Shown: positions 1 to 5,533 of the stretch, in pieces
Numbering within the stretch: position 1 is the stretch's first letter
Layout: the number at the start of each line of letters is the position of its first letter
NCBI GenBank assembly: GCA_023390955.1
Contig: JAEWBW010000092.1
Location: 1-16,325 of the forward strand
DNA length: 16,325 nt
Source: Pseudomonadota bacterium
GTDB taxonomy: Bacteria > Pseudomonadota > Alphaproteobacteria > Rhizobiales > Xanthobacteraceae
Direction of reading: 5' to 3'
Made by a program: the position numbers and the translations under genes
Notes under the pieces: model-generated
What the model was told of the DNA's origin: nothing
Database searches by the model: none
The model's input: only the letters and a program-made list of their open reading frames with translations

Positions 1-1346
1 TTTTCGTCGGGAATGCCGACGACCGCAACCATGGCGACATCGGCATGTTGCGACAGCACGTCCTCGACCTCGCGCGGAAAGATGTTGAAGCCGCCGGAGA
101 CGATCATGTCCTTCTTGCGGTCGAGGATGAACATGTAGCCGCGCTCATCCTTGCGCGCGATGTCGCCGGTGTGCACCCAGCCGTTCTTGAGCGTGTCCGC
201 CGTGATGTCCGGGCGCTTCCAGTATTCGGCCATCACGTGCGGCGCGCGCACGCAGATTTCGCCGGCTTCGCCGGTTGCGACTTCCTGATCGTTGTCGTCG
301 AGAATCCTCACCTCGCAGGCCGAGATCGGGAAGCCGCAGGACAAGAACAGTTCGGGCGTCTTGGGATCGTGATCCGACTTGCGCAGCACCGAGACCGGAT
401 AGCATTCGGTCTGGCCATACAGCTGCGAGAACACCGGACCGATCCGCTCGATGCCTTCGACCAGCCGGCTCGGCGACATCGCCGATGCGCCATAGAGCAC
501 GAGCTCGAGCGAGGCGAGGTCGGTCTTGTCGAGCGAGGGATGATCGAGCAGCACGTAGATCATCGTCGGCACGAACAGGGTAAAATTGATGCGCTCGCGC
601 GCGATCGTCGAGAGCACCGCCTCGGGATCAAAGCCTTTCAGCATGTGCACGGTGCCGCCGCGCATCAGCGTCGGCAGCACCTTTGTGCCGGCGACATGGC
701 TGATGGGAGCAACGGTGAGATAGCGCGCGGCGTCGGGGATCTCGAAGTCGGCGAGGATCGCGGCGGCAGCGCCCGCGTTCTCGCGGTGATAGCGCAGCGC
801 GCCCTTGGATTTGCCGGTGGTGCCGCCGGTGTAGTTCAGCGTGGAGAGATCATCGAGGCCGGCAAGGCACTGCGCACTCGCATGTCCCGCGCTCTCGAGC
901 GCCGCGAGGAGATCGACGCCGTAGCCGGCCGGTCCCATCGTGAACACAGCCTTCAGCCGGCTGGACTTCGCGGAGAGATCGCCGCCGCGATCGCGGAAGG
1001 CGGCGGCGTCGACCACCAGCACCTCGGCCTCGGAATCCTCGAGCTGGAACAGCTGGTCCTCCAGCGAACCCAGCGGATGCAGCCAGGTGATGCAGAAGCG
1101 CGCGAGCTGCGCGGAGACGCCGGCGCACCAGGTGTCCGCGCGGTTGGCGGTGAGGAATGCGATGCGTGCGCCGGGCTGCAGGCCAAGCCGCATGAACACG
1201 CCCTGGATTCGTCCGATCAGATCGAGCGTGCCTTGATATGTCAGCGAGCCGCCGGGCCAAGCGAAAGCGGTGCGGCCCGGGTAGCGCGACAGTGCCCGCA
1301 GCGTCTGCGCGCAAGATGGCGGAAATGCATGGAGCGGATCGGACAT
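1..1346 (-). CDS. AMP-binding acyl-CoA synthetase (ANL superfamily), 3' end outside window
   Basis: This is an adenylate-forming ligase that would activate a carboxylic acid with ATP and load it onto CoA through an acyl-AMP intermediate. About 448 residues are visible; the C-terminal end is missing. The ATG at 1346 opens the frame. The ATP/AMP-binding P-loop motif YTGGTTGKSKG is at about residues 172-182, YGQTE at 310-314, the HTGD motif around 392-395, and the hinge/A8 region (RKKDMIVSGGFNIFP) at about 409-424. These are the core ANL motifs in the right order and spacing. Family knowledge suggests a medium- or long-chain fatty acyl or aromatic acid substrate, but the sequence alone does not fix it. 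It is divergent from the nitronate monooxygenase gene, with about 108 bp between the starts. The class is secure; the substrate is not. Confidence 0.93.
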   Translation of the reverse strand, partial: MSDPLHAFPPSCAQTLRALSRYPGRTAFAWPGGSLTYQGTLDLIGRIQGVFMRLGLQPGARIAFLTANRADTWCAGVSAQLARFCITWLHPLGSLEDQLFQLEDSEAEVLVVDAAAFRDRGGDLSAKSSRLKAVFTMGPAGYGVDLLAALESAGHASAQCLAGLDDLSTLNYTGGTTGKSKGALRYHRENAGAAAAILADFEIPDAARYLTVAPISHVAGTKVLPTLMRGGTVHMLKGFDPEAVLSTIARERINFTLFVPTMIYVLLDHPSLDKTDLASLELVLYGASAMSPSRLVEGIERIGPVFSQLYGQTECYPVSVLRKSDHDPKTPELFLSCGFPISACEVRILDDNDQEVATGEAGEICVRAPHVMAEYWKRPDITADTLKNGWVHTGDIARKDERGYMFILDRKKDMIVSGGFNIFPREVEDVLSQHADVAMVAVVGIPDE

Positions 1347-1454
1347 ATGTTTCCTCGTTGCTTTCTCACCGGCGTTACGCGTGCCAATGTTTGCGCGCAA
1401 CGCTAGCACAGAGACTGCGGGATGGAACGATCAAGCCCGCGCAGGGAGGCATGC
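1347..1454. promoter_or_regulatory. divergent intergenic region between acyl-CoA synthetase and nitronate monooxygenase
   Basis: The two genes start back to back here, so both promoters should lie in these 108 bp. I see no convincing -35/-10 pair. The only clear signal is the Shine-Dalgarno AGGGAGG at 1443-1449 in front of the GTG at 1455. GCGTT and AACGC occur as a short inverted pair in the middle, too weak to call an operator. Confidence 0.4.
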
Positions 1455-2420
1455 GTGACGACAGATCGACTGCGGAATTTTCGCGATCGTCTCAGCCTGC
1501 CGCTGATCGCAGCACCGATGTTTCTGGTATCGGGCGTCGAACTCATGGTCGCGGCCTGCCGCAATGGCGTGATTGGCAGCTTTCCGACCGCCAATTGCCG
1601 CAGCACAGAACAGCTCGAACAATGGCTCGCGGAAATCGACACACGGTTGCGCAGGCATGAAGACGAGAGCGGCCGCAAGGCCGCGCCGCTCTGCCCGAAC
1701 CTGATCGTGCATCGCTCCAATGCCCGGCTGGATCAGGATCTCGCCGTGCTGCTCCGGCACAAGCCTGATGTCGTCATCACCTCTGTGGGCTCGCCGGCGC
1801 CGGTGCTCGGGCCGCTGCACGATTCAGGCGCGCTGGTGCTTGCCGACGTCGCCTCGATCCGCCACGCCGAGCGCGCGGCGGAAGCAGGCGCCGACGGTCT
1901 CGTGCTGCTCACCGCGGGTGCGGGCGGGCAGACCGGCTGGCTCAATCCGTTCGCCTTCGTCCGCGCGGTGCGCGCGTTCTACGACGGCATCATCGTGCTC
2001 GCCGGCGGCATCAGCGACGGCCGCGCGCTGCATGCCGCGGAAGTCCTCGGCTGCGATCTCGGCTACATGGGCACCAAGTTCATCGCGACGCGCGAGAGCA
2101 TGGCCGACGACCGCTACAAGCGAATGCTGGTCGAGAGCGACGCCGACGACGTTCTGCTCACCACGGCCTTCACGGGCCTGCAGACCAACATGCTGAAGCC
2201 CTCGATCGTCTCGGCCGGACTCGATCCCAACGATCTGCCGGCGCATGGCGCGATCGACATCGCCAAGGATATCGATGTCGCCGCGCGCGAAAACCGCCCG
2301 AAGCGCTGGCGCGATATCTGGAGCGGCGGTCATTCGACCTCCGGCGTCACCGACGTGCTCGCGGTCGACGCGCTCGTCACCCGGACGCTGTCCGAATACC
2401 GCGAGGCGTGCGGGCGGTAA
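1455..2420 (+). CDS. nitronate monooxygenase / 2-nitropropane dioxygenase-like FMN protein
   Basis: This is an FMN-dependent TIM-barrel protein of the nitronate monooxygenase family. Members oxidise alkyl nitronates or act as NAD(P)H:quinone reductases. I chose the GTG at 1455 because AGGGAGG sits 5 bp upstream; the ATG at 1422 would add 11 residues and has no such site. From the GTG the protein has 321 residues. Visible family marks are PLIAAPM near the N terminus (about 16-22), a central LLTAGAGGQTGW segment (151-162), the phosphate-binding VLAGGIS (181-187) and MGTKF (205-209), and a C-terminal WSGGHSTSG segment. The position that holds the catalytic His in class I enzymes (AGGH) appears to be Gln159, so the reaction may differ from classical nitronate oxidation. 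Being next to an acyl-CoA synthetase, it may belong to a small-acid catabolic locus; this is inference. Confidence 0.85.
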   Translation: MTTDRLRNFRDRLSLPLIAAPMFLVSGVELMVAACRNGVIGSFPTANCRSTEQLEQWLAEIDTRLRRHEDESGRKAAPLCPNLIVHRSNARLDQDLAVLLRHKPDVVITSVGSPAPVLGPLHDSGALVLADVASIRHAERAAEAGADGLVLLTAGAGGQTGWLNPFAFVRAVRAFYDGIIVLAGGISDGRALHAAEVLGCDLGYMGTKFIATRESMADDRYKRMLVESDADDVLLTTAFTGLQTNMLKPSIVSAGLDPNDLPAHGAIDIAKDIDVAARENRPKRWRDIWSGGHSTSGVTDVLAVDALVTRTLSEYREACGR

Positions 2421-2447
2421 CCTGGTCCGTCATGCCCGTCGATCACA

Positions 2448-2484
2448 GTTAATCCGCTGCGCCCGGACTTAACGGCGGATTAAC
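2448..2484. repeat. 10-bp perfect inverted repeat with 17-nt loop
   Basis: GTTAATCCGC at 2448-2457 is the exact reverse complement of GCGGATTAAC at 2475-2484. It lies after the nitronate monooxygenase stop and before the 82-aa gene. The right arm forms part of the CtrA-like box, so it may be a dyad operator rather than a terminator; no T-run follows. Confidence 0.6.
2469..2484 (+). promoter_or_regulatory. candidate CtrA-binding site (TTAA-N7-TTAAC)
   Basis: TTAA at 2469-2472, seven bases, then TTAAC at 2480-2484 exactly fit the alphaproteobacterial CtrA consensus TTAA-N7-TTAAC. The box ends 48 bp before the ATG at 2533, a position compatible with overlap of a promoter -35 region. A single AT-rich box of this form in GC-rich DNA is unlikely by chance but not impossible. 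Regulation by CtrA is inferred. Confidence 0.5.
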
Positions 2485-2532
2485 CAAGGCCCGCCAAGAA
2501 TCCCCTCGTGCCGTAAACGAGAGGGACCGGCG

Positions 2533-2781
2533 ATGGACTACGACTTCCTCAATGCCAAGACGCACGCCTCGCTGGACGAGATCCGTATCCGCGTCGCGCA
2601 TGCGCTGGCGCGTCATCCGCTCTGCCGCAACGTCCGTTTCGACATCGTCAGCGTCCCCCGCACCCGCCGGGGCGGAAACTGGACCGTGACGCTGCAATCG
2701 GTCGAGCCGCGCGGCGTCTGGGAGGCCTCCGAGATCGTCGCCGACATCCAGGATGCCTATGATCTGGCACTAGCGGCCTGA
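2533..2781 (+). CDS. small conserved-looking hypothetical protein, 82 aa
   Basis: I do not recognise a named family. The protein is soluble, without signal peptide or membrane segment, and has mixed charge. An N-terminal helix-like stretch is followed by alternating segments (VRFDIVSV, NWTVTLQSV) suggesting beta strands, then an acidic C-terminal helix (EIVADIQDAYDLALA). This points to a small alpha/beta fold. The ATG at 2533 is preceded by GAGAGGGA about 8 bp upstream, a strong ribosome-binding site. The gene stands alone, with 112 bp before it holding an inverted repeat and a CtrA-like box, so it may be cell-cycle controlled. Codon use matches its neighbours. Confidence 0.75.
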   Translation: MDYDFLNAKTHASLDEIRIRVAHALARHPLCRNVRFDIVSVPRTRRGGNWTVTLQSVEPRGVWEASEIVADIQDAYDLALAA

Positions 2782-2915
2782 AATCATTCATCTTTTCTGC
2801 GCTGTCGTTACAAGCATGGCGAATGTCGCGCCGCGGGCACAGTCAAGCCTTAATTCCTGCCCTATTCCGGGGCACTCCTAACAACATCGTGAAGCGCGCC
2901 CCCGCGGAGAGCCGT

Positions 2916-3647
2916 GTGTCGAAGACCATCACCATTGTCGTGTTGACCTGTTTCCTCGTTCTCGGTGCTGCCACCACTGCCATTCTGGGCCGCGACTCGG
3001 TTCCCACTGCCAACGCCGAGATGACTGCGCCGCCCCCCAAGCTCGCCGCCAACCGGGCCGCCAAGGCCGACCGGCTGATTCCGACCCTCGCGCTGGCCTC
3101 GGCCGCGATCGAGCCGGTCCAGGTTCCCGCCAGCACGCTGGCCCAGGCCGCGGCCGCCCAGATCTCCCAAACCTCCGCCGCGCAGGCCCCGGCGCTGACC
3201 GAGCCGTTGCGCCAGGCTTTTGCCGCGGCGTCGCCGACCGACTTCCCGCCTCTGCCGAAGGCGACTGCATCCGAGGCGCCGGCCGCTGCCGCCGCCGAGC
3301 ACGCGAAGCCGAAGGTCGTCGCGAAGCCGCAGCCGCAAAAATCCTACACGCTGCTGTCCGACGTTCAGATCGCCGGCATCCGCGAGCGGCTGAAGCTGTC
3401 GTCGTCGCAGGAGTATTATTGGCCGTCCGTCGAGACGGCGCTGCGCAACGTCGTGCGCAAGATCTCGGCGAACAAGCTTTCCAATCCGAACGGCCCGGCC
3501 GTGCCGATCGATCCCAACTGGGATGAAGTGGCGCAATTGAAGTCGGCCGCGATGCCGCTGCTGTTCCAGCTGCGCGACGACCAGAAGGAAGAAGTGCGCA
3601 AGCTCGCCCGCATCATCGGGCTCGAGAAGGTCGCTCAGCAGATCTGA
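2916..3647 (+). CDS. membrane-anchored protein with Ala/Pro linker and LTxxQ (Spy/CpxP)-like C-terminal region
   Basis: The frame is open from an ATG at 2823. The GTG at 2916 has GGAGA 5 bp upstream and puts a hydrophobic segment directly at the N terminus, so I prefer it (243 aa). A GTG at 2889 is the alternative. Residues 3-23 form a signal anchor or signal peptide. About 40-140 is a low-complexity Ala/Pro/Lys linker. About 145-243 is a folded, mostly helical region. It holds LSSSQ (161-165) followed by a Trp (169), and a second LRDDQ (219-223). These resemble the paired LTxxQ motifs of Spy/CpxP-type periplasmic proteins, and W-P-x-V-E-x-A-L-R after the first motif fits versions common in Bradyrhizobium. 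A role in envelope stress or metal binding is only inference. A hairpin 18 bp after the stop is a likely terminator. Confidence 0.7.
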   Translation: MSKTITIVVLTCFLVLGAATTAILGRDSVPTANAEMTAPPPKLAANRAAKADRLIPTLALASAAIEPVQVPASTLAQAAAAQISQTSAAQAPALTEPLRQAFAAASPTDFPPLPKATASEAPAAAAAEHAKPKVVAKPQPQKSYTLLSDVQIAGIRERLKLSSSQEYYWPSVETALRNVVRKISANKLSNPNGPAVPIDPNWDEVAQLKSAAMPLLFQLRDDQKEEVRKLARIIGLEKVAQQI

Positions 3648-3664
3648 TCGCGACTGGTTCCTCT

Positions 3665-3688
3665 GTTCCGCGCGCACATGCGCGGAAC
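3665..3688. terminator. 9-bp hairpin after the LTxxQ-like gene
   Basis: GTTCCGCGC at 3665-3673 pairs perfectly with GCGCGGAAC at 3680-3688 around a 6-nt loop. It is followed only by GCTTTCA, so it is a weak intrinsic terminator. It starts 18 bp after the stop codon at 3647. Confidence 0.55.
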
Positions 3689-3702
3689 GCTTTCACGTTC
3701 CC

Positions 3703-3727
3703 GGAACATCGAATTAGCCCACGCGTT
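3703..3727 (+). promoter_or_regulatory. candidate EcfG (general stress response) promoter
   Basis: GGAAC at 3703-3707 and CGTT at 3724-3727 are separated by exactly 16 bp. This matches the alphaproteobacterial EcfG-type sigma consensus GGAAC-N16/17-CGTT. The -10 ends 26 bp before the ATG at 3754, leaving room for a short leader with the GAGAGGGAG ribosome-binding site. Spacing and placement are right; activity is inferred. Confidence 0.55.
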
Positions 3728-3753
3728 GCCCGCTCCAGAGAGGGAGTGGATCG

Positions 3754-4578
3754 ATGCGCTCTTCGACAGCTTATTTTGTAGGCGCCGGCACCATCGTCGC
3801 CGCGATTGCCATCGGACTTGGCGGCGGCCTCATCGCCGGCAACATCATGCATCCGGTTGCGCCGAAGATCGGTCCCGATACCAGCAAGCTGGAGTCGCCG
3901 GTCGAGCCGGTGGCAACGACCAGTGCGCCGTCCGACCGCGTGCAATATCTCACCGGCACGACAGCGTTCGGTACCGCAGTCGCGCCCACGCAAGCTGAGA
4001 CGCAAGCCAAACCTCAGACCGCAAACATTGAGCCGCAGGCCGCGCAGCCTGCGCAACCGGTAGCAGCGAATGAGAGCGCGCCGGCGACGCCGCCCGCACC
4101 CGTGAAGTCCGCCGATCGATCCCCGGACCGGTCTCTTGCCAAGCCCGCGGAGAAGCAGGCGGTGGTCGAGCCCAAAGTCGAACAGAAGATCGAAGCCAAG
4201 ACTGAAGCAAACAAGACTGAAGCTAAGGTCGAGGCGAAGGCCGAAGCCAAGACCGAAGCCAAGACCGAAGCCAAGACCGAAGCCAAGGCTGAGGCGAAGC
4301 CGGTTGCGGCGGACCCAGTGGCAACGCCTGAGAACGCTTTCGCCAAGGCCAAGGACACCGACGTCAAGCGTGCCAACTCCGAGCGTCGCCGTGCCGAGCG
4401 CCGGCGTGACTGGACCGAGCGTCGTCACTATGAAGCGCGCGGCCGGACCGACTGGGACGACGTGGCGCGCAACATCCGCGAGGATTCCGATGCCCGCGAA
4501 ACCTTCAGTGCACGCCGCAGCTATCCCCCGCCGGATCGCGGTCCGCAGATCAGGCTGTTTGATTTCGGTGATGATTAG
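3754..4578 (+). CDS. membrane-anchored Lys/Glu/Ala-repeat protein, function unknown
   Basis: This is a 274-residue protein with GAGAGGGAG upstream of the ATG at 3754. Residues 5-30 form a Gly/Ala-rich hydrophobic segment, a likely signal anchor. Residues 35-135 are a Pro/Ala/Gln-rich linker. Residues 145-182 are reiterated (K/T)EAK units, predicted to make a charged helix or an extended rod. Residues 205-235 are very basic (RRRAERRRDW, ERRHYEARGR), and the tail is acidic and ends FDFGDD. The layout suggests a spacer that crosses or reaches into the periplasm and bears a charged terminal patch, as in TonB-like or wall-binding linkers; there is no recognisable catalytic domain. An EcfG-like promoter lies just upstream, so stress induction is plausible. 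The 12-bp DNA repeats in the charged region could vary in length between strains. Confidence 0.72.
   Translation: MRSSTAYFVGAGTIVAAIAIGLGGGLIAGNIMHPVAPKIGPDTSKLESPVEPVATTSAPSDRVQYLTGTTAFGTAVAPTQAETQAKPQTANIEPQAAQPAQPVAANESAPATPPAPVKSADRSPDRSLAKPAEKQAVVEPKVEQKIEAKTEANKTEAKVEAKAEAKTEAKTEAKTEAKAEAKPVAADPVATPENAFAKAKDTDVKRANSERRRAERRRDWTERRHYEARGRTDWDDVARNIREDSDARETFSARRSYPPPDRGPQIRLFDFGDD
4243..4287 (+). repeat. 12-bp tandem repeat inside the KEA-repeat gene (about 3.75 copies)
   Basis: The unit GAAGCCAAGACC repeats perfectly from 4243 and encodes EAKT. More diverged copies extend the pattern back to about 4186. The period is a multiple of three, so copy change keeps frame. Identity at synonymous positions indicates recent duplication rather than only protein-level selection. 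Confidence 0.85.
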
Positions 4579-4590
4579 AGTGTGACTGCT

Positions 4591-4616
4591 GACCCTCTCC
4601 CTTGCGGGAGAGGGTC
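4591..4616. terminator. perfect 11-bp hairpin between convergent genes
   Basis: GACCCTCTCCC at 4591-4601 pairs with GGGAGAGGGTC at 4606-4616 around TTGC. It lies 13 bp after the KEA-repeat gene stop and 10 bp beyond the end of the convergent small gene, so it can end both transcripts. There is no T-run on either side. Similar CCCTCTCCC hairpins are scattered between genes in this bacterial group, and a degenerate relative occurs at 5498-5521. Confidence 0.65.
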
Positions 4617-4625
4617 AAGAAAGCA

Positions 4626-4850
4626 TCACCCCCCGTGCGACTCCACGACCTTGCGGCAGGCGTCGGAGAGCTTGGGCTTGTTGCTGCGGAGGCAGGCGTT
4701 CATTTGCGGCGGCTTGCCGATGTGCTCGGCGCAGAACTTGCCGGCATCGCTGCGGCAGGCCATCTGCTCCTGCGGCGTCGGACCGGACTGCGCCCCGGCC
4801 GGCAGGATTGCGGTCGCGAGCAGCAGCGCGGCAAGAATTGATGTCTTCAT
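4626..4850 (-). CDS. small exported cysteine-rich repeat (GLG1-like) protein, 74 aa
   Basis: The ATG at 4850 has AGGAGA 7 bp upstream and begins a clear signal peptide (MKTSILAALLLATAILPAGA, cleavage near residue 20). The mature part has four cysteines at 32, 40, 53 and 65 in the pattern C-x2-D-x3-FC ... CL-x6-LSDAC. This matches the cysteine-rich repeat found in Golgi glycoprotein 1-like families and in many small rhizobial secreted proteins. Two disulfides in the periplasm are expected; the function is unknown. The minus frame stays open well upstream of the ATG with no stop, but only this start has both a ribosome-binding site and a signal peptide. It is divergent from the small exported gene at 5087. 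Confidence 0.8.
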   Translation of the reverse strand: MKTSILAALLLATAILPAGAQSGPTPQEQMACRSDAGKFCAEHIGKPPQMNACLRSNKPKLSDACRKVVESHGG

Positions 4851-5086
4851 GAATCGTCTCCTGGAATTGTCGTTCGGCTTGTGAGCAAGCCGCGCGACCA
4901 TGTCGCGCGGGCGCCCCATGGCCCATGCCATGTTCATGGCGGCCTTGCGCGCAGCCGGGTCGCCCCCCACGACCCCCATCTTCATGGCATGTATCGGCAC
5001 TCCGTCTTTTGCCATCAAGGCTGCACGTCGGCTGCGAGGACCGCAGGTTGCTTCGGAACGCCGAACGGGAAGCAGGAGATGAAGAG

Positions 5087-5371
5087 ATGAAGGCAGGAAC
5101 GCTTCAGGTCGGCCTGACTGTTGTGGCGCTGACCGGCGCGGCGATGATGACGCTGGGCACGTCGCCCGCGCAGGCGGTGGTCTATTGCAAGACGGTCGGC
5201 GTGCCCAAGGGCTGCGTGGTGCGGCCCGCCGGCGCAGTGGTCGTTGCCCCGGTGGCGCCGGCTGCTGCGGTTGCGGTTGCGACCCCGGGCGTTGGCGCTC
5301 CCGGTGTTGGCGTTCGCGCGGGCACACCGATGAATCGCGGCGGTCCCGTCAACCGCGTCGGCGTGCGCTAG
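5087..5371 (+). CDS. small exported Val/Ala/Pro-rich protein, 94 aa
   Basis: The ATG at 5087 has AGGAG 8 bp upstream. Residues 1-30 are a signal peptide ending in AQA. The mature protein starts VVYCKTVGVPKGCV, with cysteines at 34 and 43 that could form one disulfide loop. The rest is Val/Ala/Gly/Pro-rich low complexity (APVAPAAAVAV, GVGAPGVGV), ending in a basic RVGVR tail. I recognise this general type, a YC-x3-GVP-x-GC head with a low-complexity tail, as common in Bradyrhizobium, but know no function. An earlier in-frame ATG at 4925 gives an arginine-rich sequence with no signal character and is rejected. The palindromic element starts right after the stop codon. Confidence 0.72.
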   Translation: MKAGTLQVGLTVVALTGAAMMTLGTSPAQAVVYCKTVGVPKGCVVRPAGAVVVAPVAPAAAVAVATPGVGAPGVGVRAGTPMNRGGPVNRVGVR

Positions 5372-5372
5372 G

Positions 5373-5417
5373 GCATGATCCGGAAAAGTGTGAAGCGGTT
5401 TTCCGAAAAGATCATGC
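5373..5417. repeat. palindromic intergenic element, Bradyrhizobium-type
   Basis: GCATGATC (5373-5380) and CGGAAAA (5381-5387) form one arm. TTTTCCG (5399-5405) and GATCATGC (5410-5417) form the other, with a four-A bulge at 5406-5409. The whole folds into a long imperfect hairpin around GTGTGAAGCGG. From memory, near-identical elements are dispersed between genes in Bradyrhizobium and Rhodopseudomonas. It starts 2 bp after a stop codon and may stabilise or end transcripts. Confidence 0.8.
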
Positions 5418-5497
5418 TCCAACAATAGTCAAGATCGGGCGCAGCGCCTGCGAGCGCACCCCCCGTCCTTCGCAGGCGAATAGTCTGGCCCGGCCCT

Positions 5498-5533
5498 CTC
5501 CCCGCACGCCCACACGGGGAGGGGGCTTTTTCT
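5498..5533 (+). terminator. intrinsic terminator (plus strand), hairpin plus T-run
   Basis: CTCCCCG at 5498-5504 pairs with CGGGGAG at 5515-5521, followed by GGGGCTTTTTCT. This is the best hairpin-plus-T-run terminator in the window. It ends plus-strand transcription from the small exported gene and stops it running into the convergent sensor-kinase gene, whose stop codon it touches at 5532. Confidence 0.7.

Noticed and set aside
45..1406. Long plus-strand open frame (453 codons) over the acyl-CoA synthetase
   Set aside because: It is antisense to a gene with all ANL motifs in order. Its translation is His/Arg/Glu-rich without domains, typical of a mirror frame in GC-rich DNA.
4186..4299. 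CRISPR-like repeat array
   Set aside because: The repeats are 12 bp, in frame and without spacers; they encode a KEA-rich protein segment.
4925..5371. Longer version of the small exported protein starting at 4925
   Set aside because: The extra N-terminal part is Arg/Pro-rich and would bury the signal peptide; the ATG at 5087 has a good ribosome-binding site.
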